Positions 42,754-51,797 are shown, numbered from the stretch's first letter. The stretch: DNA of 64,000 bases from JABDJX01 sp039942715 (GCA_039942715.1 JBDVBY010000001.1:806001-870000), one strand, 5' to 3'. Program-made: numbers and translations. The notes: generated by a model from the sequence alone, not told the origin.

Positions 42754-43713
42754 TCAAAGGTCGAGAATAATCGTCCCACGCTTGGCCCGTGACACGCAAA
42801 GGCACATTTGTTTGCCTGAGGTCCTTTGTTTGGCAGACAGGAAACTGTCGCGATGATCTGGGGTGCCTTCGATGACGTCGGTTACGCAAGTCCCACAGAC
42901 ACCTTGTTCGCAAGAAAAAGCGGCATCAATGTCATTGGCTTCCAAAACATCTAAAATCGTCTGGTCTGGACCTACATCCAGCGTCACGCCGCGCCGTGCA
43001 AGCTTGATCGAAAAGGGAAACGTCGGCGCGCCTGCAAGCGCCGGGTTGGCCGCAAAGCGTTCCAGTTTCACGGCTTTGGCGGGCCAGCTTTCTGATGCCA
43101 GCGCTTCGGCGGTGTCCATGAACGGCGCGGGTCCACACATGTAGACCTGTCCTCCGGACACCGGTTTTGCCAGAATGCCACCTAGCTGCGCGCTGGTTTC
43201 GGCAATGTCCAACGTTTCATGAAACGTGACCTGCTTAGCGTAACGGCCCTGCGCAAGGCGGTTTCGAAATGCGGTGTGCTTTGGCCCGCGCGAAAAGTAG
43301 TGCAATTCAAAAGACTTGCCTAAAACATGCAGCCGCTCGGCCATCGCGATGAGCGGTGTGATCCCAATTCCACCTGCCAACAACACTGCGTGCGTGGCGT
43401 TTTCGTCCAAAGGAAAGGTATTGCGCGGACTGCCGATCTCAAGTTTGTCGCCTTCTTGCACGGTTAAATGCATCAAATCGGAACCACCGCGCGATGGGGT
43501 GACCTGCCGGACCGCGATCAACAAATGGCGTCGATCAGCGGGGTCGCCACACAGCGAATACTGTCGGATAATCCCTTCGCCGCAATGCACATCAATATGC
43601 GCGCCGGGGCTGTATTCCGGCAATTTGAACAAACCTGACTTGGCCAGCTTGAACGACCGGACGCCCTCTGCCTCTTGGGTGATCTTGGCAACTTTGACGT
43701 TGATGAGGGTCAT
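42754..43713 (-). CDS. PDR/VanB-type oxidoreductase (FMN, NAD, 2Fe-2S)
   Basis: 319 residues. Flavin-binding domain with RQYSLCGDP (about 50-60), NAD domain with LLAGGIGITPLIAM and MCGPAPFM, and a C-terminal plant-type ferredoxin with CEQGVCGTC plus a fourth Cys near CLCVSR. Such reductases donate NADH electrons to oxygenases (VanA/VanB, carnitine monooxygenase). No Rieske oxygenase is nearby; the fatty acid hydroxylase-type diiron protein two genes upstream is a possible partner. Ten bp after the PanB-like gene. Confidence 0.92.
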   Translation of the reverse strand: MTLINVKVAKITQEAEGVRSFKLAKSGLFKLPEYSPGAHIDVHCGEGIIRQYSLCGDPADRRHLLIAVRQVTPSRGGSDLMHLTVQEGDKLEIGSPRNTFPLDENATHAVLLAGGIGITPLIAMAERLHVLGKSFELHYFSRGPKHTAFRNRLAQGRYAKQVTFHETLDIAETSAQLGGILAKPVSGGQVYMCGPAPFMDTAEALASESWPAKAVKLERFAANPALAGAPTFPFSIKLARRGVTLDVGPDQTILDVLEANDIDAAFSCEQGVCGTCVTDVIEGTPDHRDSFLSAKQRTSGKQMCLCVSRAKRGTIILDL

Positions 43714-43723
43714 CGCGATTTCC

Positions 43724-44563
43724 CTACTGATGAACCGGTTGAAGTTTTGCGAGACTTTCCTTCAGCTTTTCCAATTCCGGTTTGGGCATTGCAACTGAGG
43801 TCGCTGCATCGGGGAACGATCCATCCATGACCGCCCCGCGATAGCCACCAAGAGCTTTTAGGCGTTCGGCGGCCAATTGCTTGCGGATGGTGCCGACGTC
43901 GCCAAAGGCTTTTGCGTGACGCGGTGGATTTTCAGTGTCGCCGCACAAATCGGACATATACGATAGAATGATATCACCCGAAGTGCCTGCGCCAATAGTG
44001 ACCATGACAAGGTTCGAGTGCTTTTTGATCTCGGCCAAAGCTTCCTCGGCCACGCACTCAACCTCTGCGGAATAAGCCCCCGCCTCTTCAAGACGCCGGA
44101 AATCCTGCAATAAGCTCAGTGCTTCTTCTGCCGTTTTCCCAACGGTGCGCAATCCGCCGAACTGTGTGGCGCGCGCAGGGAATAGCCCGGTGTGCCCCTG
44201 CACGCTAATTCCTTCGCGCGCGATCCGCTCGATGGTGGAAAGTCCGCGCGGCGAATAGATGGCGTCGGCACCTTTGGCCATCGTATCGATTGCCCCACCT
44301 AAGGCCTCGTCCTCGGTGACATATTGGCGCATGTATTGTGCCGCGGTGATAAAGATGTGCGGAGCGGCGGTGCGGATGCTTTCAATCGTGCCGCAATCCA
44401 CAGTGAGCGTGTCTATTTGCTGTTCAGCTGCAGCAGCGGCTTCTTCGGCATCAAAGGCAGTGACTTGCGTCATGCGCTTGCCCGCTGCCTTGTTCTTGAT
44501 CAGGCAGCTCACTGTTAGGTGGCGCTGAGCGGGCGTTCCGCCATAAGTATAGATGTGCTTCAT
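43724..44563 (-). CDS. PanB-like (ketopantoate hydroxymethyltransferase superfamily) protein
   Basis: 279 residues from ATG 44563; the longer frame upstream overlaps the hydroxylase gene end. VTAFDAEEAAAAAEQQIDTLTVD, QGHTGLFPARATQFGG and SAEVECVAEEALAEI, then VTIGAGTSGDIILSYMSD match the TIM-barrel metal and tetrahydrofolate/oxo-acid motifs of PanB. Sequence is divergent from housekeeping PanB and it sits in a degradative operon, so a retro-aldol cleavage or hydroxymethyl transfer on another oxo acid is more likely than pantothenate synthesis. Confidence 0.75.
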   Translation of the reverse strand: MKHIYTYGGTPAQRHLTVSCLIKNKAAGKRMTQVTAFDAEEAAAAAEQQIDTLTVDCGTIESIRTAAPHIFITAAQYMRQYVTEDEALGGAIDTMAKGADAIYSPRGLSTIERIAREGISVQGHTGLFPARATQFGGLRTVGKTAEEALSLLQDFRRLEEAGAYSAEVECVAEEALAEIKKHSNLVMVTIGAGTSGDIILSYMSDLCGDTENPPRHAKAFGDVGTIRKQLAAERLKALGGYRGAVMDGSFPDAATSVAMPKPELEKLKESLAKLQPVHQ

Positions 44564-44582
44564 CAAGGCGTCTTTCTCAGGT

Positions 44583-45593
44583 CTACTTACGTGCAAAGAT
44601 GAGTTTCTTGCGGGCACGGATGCGTTTGGTAGCCGCCTGTGTGCCGTCGTGGAAACTGCCGAACCAACGGTCCATTGGGATTTCTTCCGAACCATAGTTG
44701 CACTCGAAATAGCGGTGGTGCAGCTGGTGGTGAAACGAGCCTGCTTTGATCGCCTCTTTGTCGCGGATCAACAGCTTGTCAAAACCCGCGTGGGAAAAGA
44801 CAGCGCCAAGGTTCAGCGCGAACATGTGAAACAGAACGTGGACTGGGTGAGATGGCAGTACAAAGTGGATCAGGATACCAGAGTAATAGAACGCATGTTC
44901 TATGGGATGCATCGACAGGCCAGACCACGGGCCGACATTGACATTGCGGTGATGCAGGTGGTGGACGTTTTTAAACAGCCACGGGAAATGGATCAGTCGG
45001 TGTATCCAATAGAAGTGAAAGGACTGCCAAAACCGGATGACAAAGAACATCACAATGAACCAAACGGGGGATGCGCCAAAGCTGTCCAGCGTCGGCACCC
45101 ATCCATTTGCGGCCACATAGAAATAAAGGATCGTCCACGCCGACCAGATCGGCACACCAGAGGCGAGGCTCCAAAAAACGTTGTCCCAAGTCTGATTGCC
45201 AAAGGTGAAACGCGAGCTCTTTTCCATTGGGCGCACATCGAATTTCAGTCGCATTTTTTGGCCTGCAAGGACGTAGAGATAGAGGTGCAGCGCGCCCGCC
45301 AAGATCAGCACGGAACCAAAGTTGATAGCGAAAATCTGTGCCATCCAGCTGGCGTTGAAAGATTGCATTGCTTCCATGCTTGGCCATAGGAACGCGTAGG
45401 CGATCAAAGCGCACATCAGATGATTAACCGGCGGTGTTAGCCTGAGCCATGTGCCCATGAGCCATGAAAGGGCTGCTTTTGGTTTGGGCGGAAGGTCAAA
45501 AACCGGCGACATCGCGATTGGCAGGCTGGGGTGATAGTTCCATTCCTTTGATGGCCCTGCTGGTTCGCTGATAGTGAGTGTTTTCTCTGACAT
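44583..45593 (-). CDS. fatty acid hydroxylase/sterol desaturase-family membrane diiron protein
   Basis: 336 residues from ATG 45593. Several membrane helices. All three histidine boxes that bind the diiron site are visible: HRLIH (198-202), HHLHH (211-215) and HHQLHH (288-293), followed by FECNYG. Family members hydroxylate or desaturate lipids and small molecules using O2 and an electron donor. The PDR-type reductase in the same operon could supply electrons. A GTG-TTG-type upstream extension in the frame is rejected. Substrate unknown. Confidence 0.88.
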   Translation of the reverse strand: MSEKTLTISEPAGPSKEWNYHPSLPIAMSPVFDLPPKPKAALSWLMGTWLRLTPPVNHLMCALIAYAFLWPSMEAMQSFNASWMAQIFAINFGSVLILAGALHLYLYVLAGQKMRLKFDVRPMEKSSRFTFGNQTWDNVFWSLASGVPIWSAWTILYFYVAANGWVPTLDSFGASPVWFIVMFFVIRFWQSFHFYWIHRLIHFPWLFKNVHHLHHRNVNVGPWSGLSMHPIEHAFYYSGILIHFVLPSHPVHVLFHMFALNLGAVFSHAGFDKLLIRDKEAIKAGSFHHQLHHRYFECNYGSEEIPMDRWFGSFHDGTQAATKRIRARKKLIFARK

Positions 45594-45612
45594 GACGTGC
45601 TCTTTCGACCTG

Positions 45613-45960
45613 TCAGGCCGCGGCGATAACGTAATGTTTCCGCACGTATTTCTCGACGTGCCAGATGGGCTGCAAACCGTTGTCCATGACAAAGGCATCG
45701 CCTGCTTTCACGTCACGTGATTCACCGTCAGCGGTTTCGATCCGCGCTTCGCCTTCAAGGATGTGGCAAAATTCGATCTGATCATTCATCGGGCCAGCAA
45801 ACACGCCAGCGGTGCTGTCCCACATACCAGATTTGAACGCGCCGTCCGCGCTGACAAAATGGCTCCACACCTTTTGCTTTGGATCGCCTTCAATAATGTC
45901 TTCCGCAAATTCCTTGTCGAAAGGCTCAATGTGTTGCTCGGCAAAATTTACGAATTGCAT
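45613..45960 (-). CDS. cupin-domain small protein
   Basis: 115 residues. Single cupin barrel: IEFCHILEGEARIE (motif 1, Glu and His ligand positions) and GDAFVMDNGLQPIWHVEKY (motif 2, His). It resembles the ethanolamine-utilisation-type and ectoine-synthase-like cupins and could be an isomerase, lyase or sensing protein. It is 19 bp upstream of the diiron hydroxylase gene, so they are probably co-expressed. The metal ligand set is partial. Confidence 0.82.
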   Translation of the reverse strand: MQFVNFAEQHIEPFDKEFAEDIIEGDPKQKVWSHFVSADGAFKSGMWDSTAGVFAGPMNDQIEFCHILEGEARIETADGESRDVKAGDAFVMDNGLQPIWHVEKYVRKHYVIAAA

Positions 45961-46024
45961 CGTTGTCTCCGTTAAGAATGGGTCGCAAAAGCTTTTGAAC
46001 GCGGCCGTGCCGCCGGATCAAAAA

Positions 46025-46056
46025 GGCCGAGCCATCTAAAAAAGAAGGACTCGGCC
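46025..46056 (-). terminator. intercistronic hairpin after the binding-protein gene
   Basis: GGCCGAG and CTCGGCC form a 7 bp GC-rich stem with an 18 nt loop in the 158 bp gap between the binding-protein stop and the cupin start. It may stabilise the binding-protein mRNA or attenuate downstream genes. Confidence 0.5.
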
Positions 46057-46118
46057 AGTGAGCTAAAACTAGGATGATAGCCCGTTATCGCAGCGAACTT
46101 GCGTCCGCTGCAATTCGC

Positions 46119-47126
46119 TTACTTCATCGACGCGACGTCGCCCATTGGTCCAGCGTTCACCGCGTCAACATAGCTGTCTAGTGCCGAGTCGATGCTGCCT
46201 GCTTCAACAAATACGCCTGCAACGCCTTTCATGAATTCGGCAATGCCGCCGCCAAGCCACTTGTCAGAGTTCTGCTCTTCAACACTTGGGAAGCCCATAG
46301 TCGCAATCGCTGCCTGTGCATCAGCCAGGTCCATGCCCGCTTCTTTTGCGACAATTGCCAGCATCTCATCGCCGCCAGCGCCCGAGTTCCACTTTTCGTT
46401 CGCAGCCGCTGTCACAGCCAGAAATTTTGAAACTACGTCGCCGTTTTCTTCGATGAAGCTGACCGGAGCGGATGTTACGTCAAACACCAGAATGCCCAGT
46501 TCTTCTTTTTCGGCCCCTGTCAAAAGCACATTGCCGTGCTCTTTCATGCGGGTCAGACCACCGCCGTAGCCACATGCGAAATCAACGGATTTCTGCGCCA
46601 AAGCAGCAGCGCCCTCGGGTGGGGCCATGTTGATAACCTTCAAACCAGCAAGATCGACACCAAAGTGATCCATCTGACGCAGGAAGCCATAATGCGCAGC
46701 GGTTCCAAGTGGAACGGCGACAGTTTTGCCTGCCAGTTCGCCAGCATTTGATTTGTCGATTTCAAGGTCGCTGTTGACGACGCAGTTGTCGTTGTCCGAA
46801 TAGGTCACGGCAACATCAACAATCTGAAGTGCTTGCCCGGCAGAGGCCGCTACAACGAAAGGCGGAAGACCTTGGCTGACCGCAATCTGAACGTCGCCAG
46901 AGGCCATTGCGGCTGACATGGCTGTACCAGTTTCAAAGCTGACCCAGTTTACTTTCATGCCAAGCGCTTCGTCGTATGCGCCGCTTGCTTTGGATTCCAT
47001 CATCGGCATCGGCCACTCAAGGAAGTAGGCCACAGTGATTTCTTCAAGGTGACCGTCAGCCAGAGCAATTGACCCAGAAGTCAAAAGCGCTGTGCTTGCG
47101 GCAAGTGCTGTTAGTGTCTTTTTCAT
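46119..47126 (-). CDS. ABC transporter substrate-binding protein, taurine (TauA)-type
   Basis: 335 residues with signal peptide about 1-23 (cleavage ALA). Mature protein resembles TauA: ITVAYFLEWPMPMMESKASGAYDEALGMKVNW at the start, MASGDVQIAVSQGLPPFVVAASAG and GELAGKTVAVPLGTAAHYGFLRQ. No ATPase or permease is encoded beside it in this window, so it may use a distant transporter. It begins the minus-strand operon ending with the PDR-type reductase and is divergent from an IclR regulator. Ligand is unknown. Confidence 0.85.
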   Translation of the reverse strand: MKKTLTALAASTALLTSGSIALADGHLEEITVAYFLEWPMPMMESKASGAYDEALGMKVNWVSFETGTAMSAAMASGDVQIAVSQGLPPFVVAASAGQALQIVDVAVTYSDNDNCVVNSDLEIDKSNAGELAGKTVAVPLGTAAHYGFLRQMDHFGVDLAGLKVINMAPPEGAAALAQKSVDFACGYGGGLTRMKEHGNVLLTGAEKEELGILVFDVTSAPVSFIEENGDVVSKFLAVTAAANEKWNSGAGGDEMLAIVAKEAGMDLADAQAAIATMGFPSVEEQNSDKWLGGGIAEFMKGVAGVFVEAGSIDSALDSYVDAVNAGPMGDVASMK

Positions 47127-47147
47127 TTCTTTCTCCCTGCTGTATGC

Positions 47148-47179
47148 TATTGCATTACAGAACTTAGTTATTGCAATAC
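47148..47179. promoter_or_regulatory. direct repeat TATTGCAWTAC, candidate IclR operator
   Basis: TATTGCATTAC (47148-47158) recurs as TATTGCAATAC (47169-47179), exactly 21 bp apart, two helical turns, in front of the binding-protein gene at 47126. The spacing and position suit binding of the adjacent IclR-type regulator as a dimer or tetramer. Confidence 0.55.
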
Positions 47180-47252
47180 GAGACTAAAAGGGAGTCACCG
47201 AAAGCGTCAAGCTATTTCGACTCCTTGCCTTTTTTGTAGCGCCCAAGTACTC

Positions 47253-47263
47253 CTGCATTGCAG
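47253..47263. promoter_or_regulatory. CTGCA-T-TGCAG dyad before the IclR gene
   Basis: An 11 bp interrupted palindrome 16 bp upstream of the IclR start shares the TTGCA core with the direct repeats at 47148 and may serve for autoregulation. Confidence 0.35.
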
Positions 47264-47278
47264 TAGTAAGGGTCAGAC

Positions 47279-48046
47279 ATGAGTCGAAATTCCGAAAGTT
47301 CTATTGTCACAAAATGTGGCCAAGTAATTGATATCCTAAGCGCGTCTCGTCGCCCATTGGCCTTCTCCGAGATTGTACAGCGTACAGGATTTGTCAAAAG
47401 TTCTTGTCATCGCATCCTTGCCGTTTTGCAGGGCGAAGAAATGATCGAGTACGACAAAGCTAGCCGCACCTATCGCACCGGCAAGCGGTTGCAGAAATGG
47501 GCGCGGGCGACATGGAACCGTGCCGACATTCAGCAAACCGCCAGCCAGCACATGTCGGACCTATGCGAAACCACAAGGATGAATACGGCGCTTTCGGTAT
47601 TCGATACCGATGCGATTTTATACCTCCGCACTGTTGATTTTCATAGCGTTCGCTTCGCCTCGCACGCCGGAGATCGCGCGCCCCTTCACTCAACAGCCGC
47701 AGGAAAGGTCTTTTTGGCAAACATGAACCCGGCCCGCCAACAAGCCACACTCGCACGCATAGACTTCGAGAAATTTACCGAACACACACTCGTTTCGCTT
47801 GAGCCTTTGGTCGCACAGTTCGCCGAGATCAGAACGAACGGATACGCAACCGCGCGCGGCGAAGAAACTCTGCCGGTCACCGGTATTGCTGCGCCGATCT
47901 GGAACGCCGAAGACAAGTTAGCAGCCTGCCTGTCACTTTGGTCAACCCGCGATCAGCACGCGCCAGAAGAAGTTCTGGATCGCGCGAATAAGCTTGTAGC
48001 ATTGACCAAACAAATTTCGGCCGAATTGGGGGCCGAACCTGAATAA
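47279..48046 (+). CDS. IclR family transcriptional regulator
   Basis: 255 residues. Winged helix about 12-70 with PLAFSEIVQRTGFVKSSCHRIL, linker helix, then the GAF-like IclR effector domain with PLHSTAAGKVFLANM and TGIAAPIWNAEDKLAACLSL. It is divergent from the taurine-type binding-protein operon and 69 bp upstream of a flavin oxidase gene, so it may control both. It likely responds to the imported compound or its breakdown product. Confidence 0.92.
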   Translation: MSRNSESSIVTKCGQVIDILSASRRPLAFSEIVQRTGFVKSSCHRILAVLQGEEMIEYDKASRTYRTGKRLQKWARATWNRADIQQTASQHMSDLCETTRMNTALSVFDTDAILYLRTVDFHSVRFASHAGDRAPLHSTAAGKVFLANMNPARQQATLARIDFEKFTEHTLVSLEPLVAQFAEIRTNGYATARGEETLPVTGIAAPIWNAEDKLAACLSLWSTRDQHAPEEVLDRANKLVALTKQISAELGAEPE

Positions 48047-48115
48047 AGAAGCCCATTGACGGCCAAAGCCATACTACCACATAGTAATAGGTAAGTTCCG
48101 CATTGTGAGATCATC

Positions 48116-49426
48116 ATGAACGTTCAGGCATCGCTGCAACCACTTGAGATCGGGTCACTTTGGCAAAAAACAGCCCCCCCTGCACCGGCGAATCCGTCCT
48201 TGGTGGAAAACACAACAGCTGACGTCACGATCATTGGCGCCGGCTTTACGGGGCTGCGTGCGGCATTGTATCTGGCCGAAGCTGGCAGCCGCGTTGTAGT
48301 TCTTGATGCGGGCGACGTGGCCTATGGTGCGTCTGGCCGCACCGGTGGGCAAGTCAACCCAATGCTGCCGTTCAACACACCAAAGCAGCTGCAAGGTTTG
48401 CTGGGCGATACCTATTTCGAACGATTGACAGAAACGGCTCTTGGATCAGCAGATGAGTTGTTTGATCTGATCAAAACTTATCAAATCGAGTGTCAGGCGC
48501 GCCAAAATGGCTGGTTGCGTGTGATGCACAATGACCGCGCACTGACCCAAGCAACAGAAGGCGTGAATGCTTGGAATGCTCATGGAGCAGGCATGGAAAT
48601 TCTTGGTCGTGAAGACATTTTCAAACTGTCCGGTTCGCGCGCCTATGCCTCTGGGGTGGTCACCCCGAAAGGCGGCGCGGTGCAGCCTATGTCGCTGGCC
48701 CAAGGTGTGGCGGATGCCGCCCGCCAACGTGGCGTTAAGATACACGGGCGAAGCGCAGTGACCGACCTTGAACAAGCAGGCGACAAATGGATCGCAACGA
48801 CGGATGGCGGGCGCGTCACGTCGGATTGGGTCGTCGTAGCAACCAACGGCTATACCGACAGCCTGATCCCTGGTCTTGCCAAAAGCGTTTTGCCGCTGAC
48901 CCCTATTCAAATGGCGACCGATCCTTTGCCTGAGGATGTCATTGGCTCCGTCTTGCCCGGCGGTCACACCATTTCAGATAGCCGCCGCGTGATCATGTAC
49001 GCACGCCGCGAGCCGGACAATCGCATGGTTTACGGCGGCTTTGGCAAAGTGGCCAAGGACGGAACCGCAACCGGGTTTGACTGGCTTATAAAAGATGCAA
49101 ATCGCGTTTTCCCACAGCTAAAGGGTGTCGACTGGACATCGCGCTGGTGGGGCCGCGTCGCACTCACCGACGACCATCTACCGCATCTCCATGAACCCAA
49201 AAAAGGCCTGCTTGTCGGCATGGGGTACAACGGCCGCGGCGTGGCTATGTCCCACGTGATGGGGCGCGTGTTGGCAGAGCGCGTGCTGGGTGCCGCCCCC
49301 GAGACACTTGCTTTCCCAACGTCGCCCGTCCGAGCATTTCCCTATCGCTCCGTAACTATGGCAGGCATGGGAACCGCAGTTTGGTTTATGAGGTTTTTGG
49401 ACTTCATCGAGTCCAAAGGTAGGTAG
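48116..49426 (+). CDS. FAD-dependent amine oxidase/DAO family protein (PuuB/OrdL-like)
   Basis: 436 residues. N-terminal FAD dinucleotide motif TIIGAGFTGLRAALYLAEAG and ASGRTGGQVNPML are the DAO-fold consensus seen in gamma-glutamylputrescine oxidase and sarcosine/glycine oxidases. The C-terminus GMGYNGRGVAMSHVMGRVLA completes the FAD site. It would oxidise a secondary or primary amine to an imine with H2O2 formation. Same direction as IclR, 69 bp apart, so probably one unit. Substrate unknown. Confidence 0.88.
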   Translation: MNVQASLQPLEIGSLWQKTAPPAPANPSLVENTTADVTIIGAGFTGLRAALYLAEAGSRVVVLDAGDVAYGASGRTGGQVNPMLPFNTPKQLQGLLGDTYFERLTETALGSADELFDLIKTYQIECQARQNGWLRVMHNDRALTQATEGVNAWNAHGAGMEILGREDIFKLSGSRAYASGVVTPKGGAVQPMSLAQGVADAARQRGVKIHGRSAVTDLEQAGDKWIATTDGGRVTSDWVVVATNGYTDSLIPGLAKSVLPLTPIQMATDPLPEDVIGSVLPGGHTISDSRRVIMYARREPDNRMVYGGFGKVAKDGTATGFDWLIKDANRVFPQLKGVDWTSRWWGRVALTDDHLPHLHEPKKGLLVGMGYNGRGVAMSHVMGRVLAERVLGAAPETLAFPTSPVRAFPYRSVTMAGMGTAVWFMRFLDFIESKGR

Positions 49427-49653
49427 TTTACAATCAACCAAACGGAGTTTGCGGGTCGTCAAATACAGCCTGCAACGGAGAGCAGTTGGCCAGTTCCTCC
49501 TAATGCTCCAATGTCAGACCTACGGACAAATCTGCCCTTTTCGTGGAACCACCAAATGTCGGTTTTCCTGAAAATTGTAGTCCGCGCGGGTGACAACGCG
49601 CCGCTGCTTTCAGTGTTAGCTCATTCCAAGGATCAAAATCTTGGAGTGATACC

Positions 49654-49893
49654 ATGGCAAACTGGGCAAATGTTTCACGCAATGCAAAGACACACGGTGA
49701 CTTTGCTGGGCGCACACAGGCAGAGCAGGACGCGTATTTCAATTTCTTTGCGGGACGGGAGGCTCATAGTCGAGCGGCCCTTCGCTGGAAAGTTCGCGAA
49801 TTATTCGCAAAAGCGCAAAACTGGTACGATGCTCACGGTTTGAGATGGTCAATTGTCGGAGTATTGTCTTCGAAATCCTCAACGAGAACCTGA
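49654..49893 (+). CDS. small tryptophan-rich hypothetical protein upstream of LuxR-type gene
   Basis: 79 residues with GGAG 9 nt before the ATG. Trp and basic residues are frequent (MANWANVSRNAKTHGDFAGR, then RWKVRELFAKAQNWYDAHG). The stop lies 2 nt before the ATG of the LuxR-type gene, so coupled translation is plausible. I do not recognise a family and codon evidence is limited by its short length. Confidence 0.4.
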   Translation: MANWANVSRNAKTHGDFAGRTQAEQDAYFNFFAGREAHSRAALRWKVRELFAKAQNWYDAHGLRWSIVGVLSSKSSTRT

Positions 49894-49895
49894 GT

Positions 49896-50879
49896 ATGTC
49901 TGAGCACTCGAATACCGAACAAAAGGCACAAGATGCCATCCGGCAAGTGCTTGAAGCTGACATTGCAAGCTACCTGGCACGCGACCGCAACGCATGGCTG
50001 AAGTGCTGGAATGACGACGTGCGCTTTCGAAGCATCATGGAATGCGGGACGATGCAAATAGCGCGTTCGTTCGAGGAGTTTCGTCAGAATGTTTTTGAGG
50101 CAATGGACGCAGAACCTGAACCCGTCAAAGCCGAGGTGACGTTCGAAGGTCTTGAAATCCAGATCGACAATCATCTCGCATGGGCGACATACGAAGAGAT
50201 TGTCACCAGCACTTCAAATCCGCTTGCGACACCAAGTCACTCGCACAATTTCCGTCTGCTGGCGTTTGAAGATGGGGCATGGCGTATTCTGTTCCACGGA
50301 TGCTGGGCAGAGCCTCTCCGAGATACCGAAAACCCTGCAATTGAAGTTGCAAAGGATGGTCGCGTTCTTTGGATCAATTACGCCGCCAAGGCAGAACTCA
50401 AGAATTTCAAAGGTCTTGTTGTAAGCAACGGAATACTTCGCGCCTCAAAGCCTTTGTGGAATTCTGAACTGCACAATGCGATTATCGGAGCGCATAATCT
50501 GACCGCCTTTGGAGAGTACAATCGGGCAAAGAGTACTGGTGGCGGCGAAGTTAAGTATCCAGTCGTTTTGGGCGAAAGTGGCGACGGTGGCTTGCTAATT
50601 TGCTGGGTCAAAGTTGCTGATGCTCGCGTTTACATCCTGTTCGGACCCGGCAGTGATCTGTCAAAACAGATCGACATTGTGCGGAGAATCTTCGCGCTTT
50701 CGAAAGCGCAGACAGATATAGTCAGATTGATCGCTGAAGGAATGGAACTGGCAGAGGCAGCCGATGTTTTGGGCGTTACGAAAAACACAGCCCGTACACA
50801 TCTGAGACGAGTTTACGAAAAGGTCGGCGTGAACAGTCAAATCGAGCTTTTAAGACTGATTGTCAGTTTTTCGACTTAG
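49896..50879 (+). CDS. LuxR-type transcriptional regulator with N-terminal NTF2/SnoaL-like domain
   Basis: 327 residues from ATG 49896; an earlier ATG at 49845 is possible. Residues about 10-130 show an NTF2/SnoaL-like pattern (ASYLARDRNAWLKCWNDDVRFRSIMECG, then FRLLAFEDGAWRILFHGCWAEP). The centre (about 140-255) is PAS-like. Residues about 265-327 are a LuxR helix-turn-helix (LSKAQTDIVRLIAEGMELAEAADVLGVTKNTARTHLRRVYEKVGV). An NTF2 fold as ligand sensor in front of LuxR HTH is unusual. The effector is unknown. Confidence 0.82.
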   Translation: MSEHSNTEQKAQDAIRQVLEADIASYLARDRNAWLKCWNDDVRFRSIMECGTMQIARSFEEFRQNVFEAMDAEPEPVKAEVTFEGLEIQIDNHLAWATYEEIVTSTSNPLATPSHSHNFRLLAFEDGAWRILFHGCWAEPLRDTENPAIEVAKDGRVLWINYAAKAELKNFKGLVVSNGILRASKPLWNSELHNAIIGAHNLTAFGEYNRAKSTGGGEVKYPVVLGESGDGGLLICWVKVADARVYILFGPGSDLSKQIDIVRRIFALSKAQTDIVRLIAEGMELAEAADVLGVTKNTARTHLRRVYEKVGVNSQIELLRLIVSFST

Positions 50880-51024
50880 GCTCGGATCACAAAAACGGCC
50901 ATTCGCATGCACCAGAACAATACGCACTTTGTGCTCTAATCAGCCATCCGATATTTCAATAAATAAGGCGCTGTCAGGCAAGATACCGGAAACTAGTTCA
51001 CATTCGTCTGAATGCACCCACTTC

Positions 51025-51687
51025 CTAAATCATTCCACGGCGATTAATGCAGTGCCAAACTGTTTGGAAGACGATCGACGTTTCTTTTAGAAAAGTCCGG
51101 CTCCGAATAAAGTCGATCTCTTGCGCAAATCGTTCTGAGTAGTGCACTTTCCGTTTTCCGTGAATTTGCCATGGCCCTGTTAACCCTGGACGCACGGTCA
51201 AACGCTCGAGTTGCCACGGCTCGTACTTCTGTGGGGACAGGCTGTTCGGACGTGGGCCAACAAGCGTCATATCACCCACCAGCATGTTAAAAAGCTGCGG
51301 CAGTTCATCGAGGTGCGTTCGTCTTAGAATCGTACCGAACGGCGAAATCCGTGGATCGTTTTCTAGTTTAAAATCTAACTCAGGGGCAAATGAGCGAATG
51401 ATCTCTTCGCATCTCAAGAGATGGTAGTCATTCCGCATCGTGCGAAACTTCCACATCTTAAAAGGCTTGCCGCCCTTTCCGTACCTCGTAATTCCAAAAA
51501 ATACACTTTCCTTTGGTTCGCTGCATTTTAAAATAACAGCGACCACAGCAGAAAAAATAAGCACGATTGGTGCAGCTAGAAGCACGATAACCATATCAAT
51601 TGAGCGTCGCCCCAAGCTGTCGCTCGGCACAGTCAAAATCGAAGAAACCCCTTCGGACGTTTCCTCAAGCACACAATGATCCAACAC
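51025..51687 (-). CDS. undecaprenyl-phosphate sugar phosphotransferase (initiating transferase)
   Basis: 220 residues, short single-helix form of the bacterial sugar transferase family (PF02397-type). Membrane helix about 30-55 (VIVLLAAPIVLIFSAVV), then KMWKFRTMRND, DELPQLFNMLVGDMTLVGPRP and LTVRPGLTGPWQIHG, the conserved phospho-glycosyl transferase blocks including the catalytic Asp-Glu. It starts polysaccharide assembly by loading a sugar-1-phosphate onto the lipid carrier. 110 bp separate it from the next gene on the same strand, which ends the exopolysaccharide set. Confidence 0.92.
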   Translation of the reverse strand: MLDHCVLEETSEGVSSILTVPSDSLGRRSIDMVIVLLAAPIVLIFSAVVAVILKCSEPKESVFFGITRYGKGGKPFKMWKFRTMRNDYHLLRCEEIIRSFAPELDFKLENDPRISPFGTILRRTHLDELPQLFNMLVGDMTLVGPRPNSLSPQKYEPWQLERLTVRPGLTGPWQIHGKRKVHYSERFAQEIDFIRSRTFLKETSIVFQTVWHCINRRGMI

Positions 51688-51797
51688 TCACACCCCCGAC
51701 CAAACAAACCCACCATTCACAAAGTGCAAAAAAACGCGCCTTTGTCGATAGAAATCCTAACTTGACGTTGTTTTTCTAACGATTCGGACACCTAATG

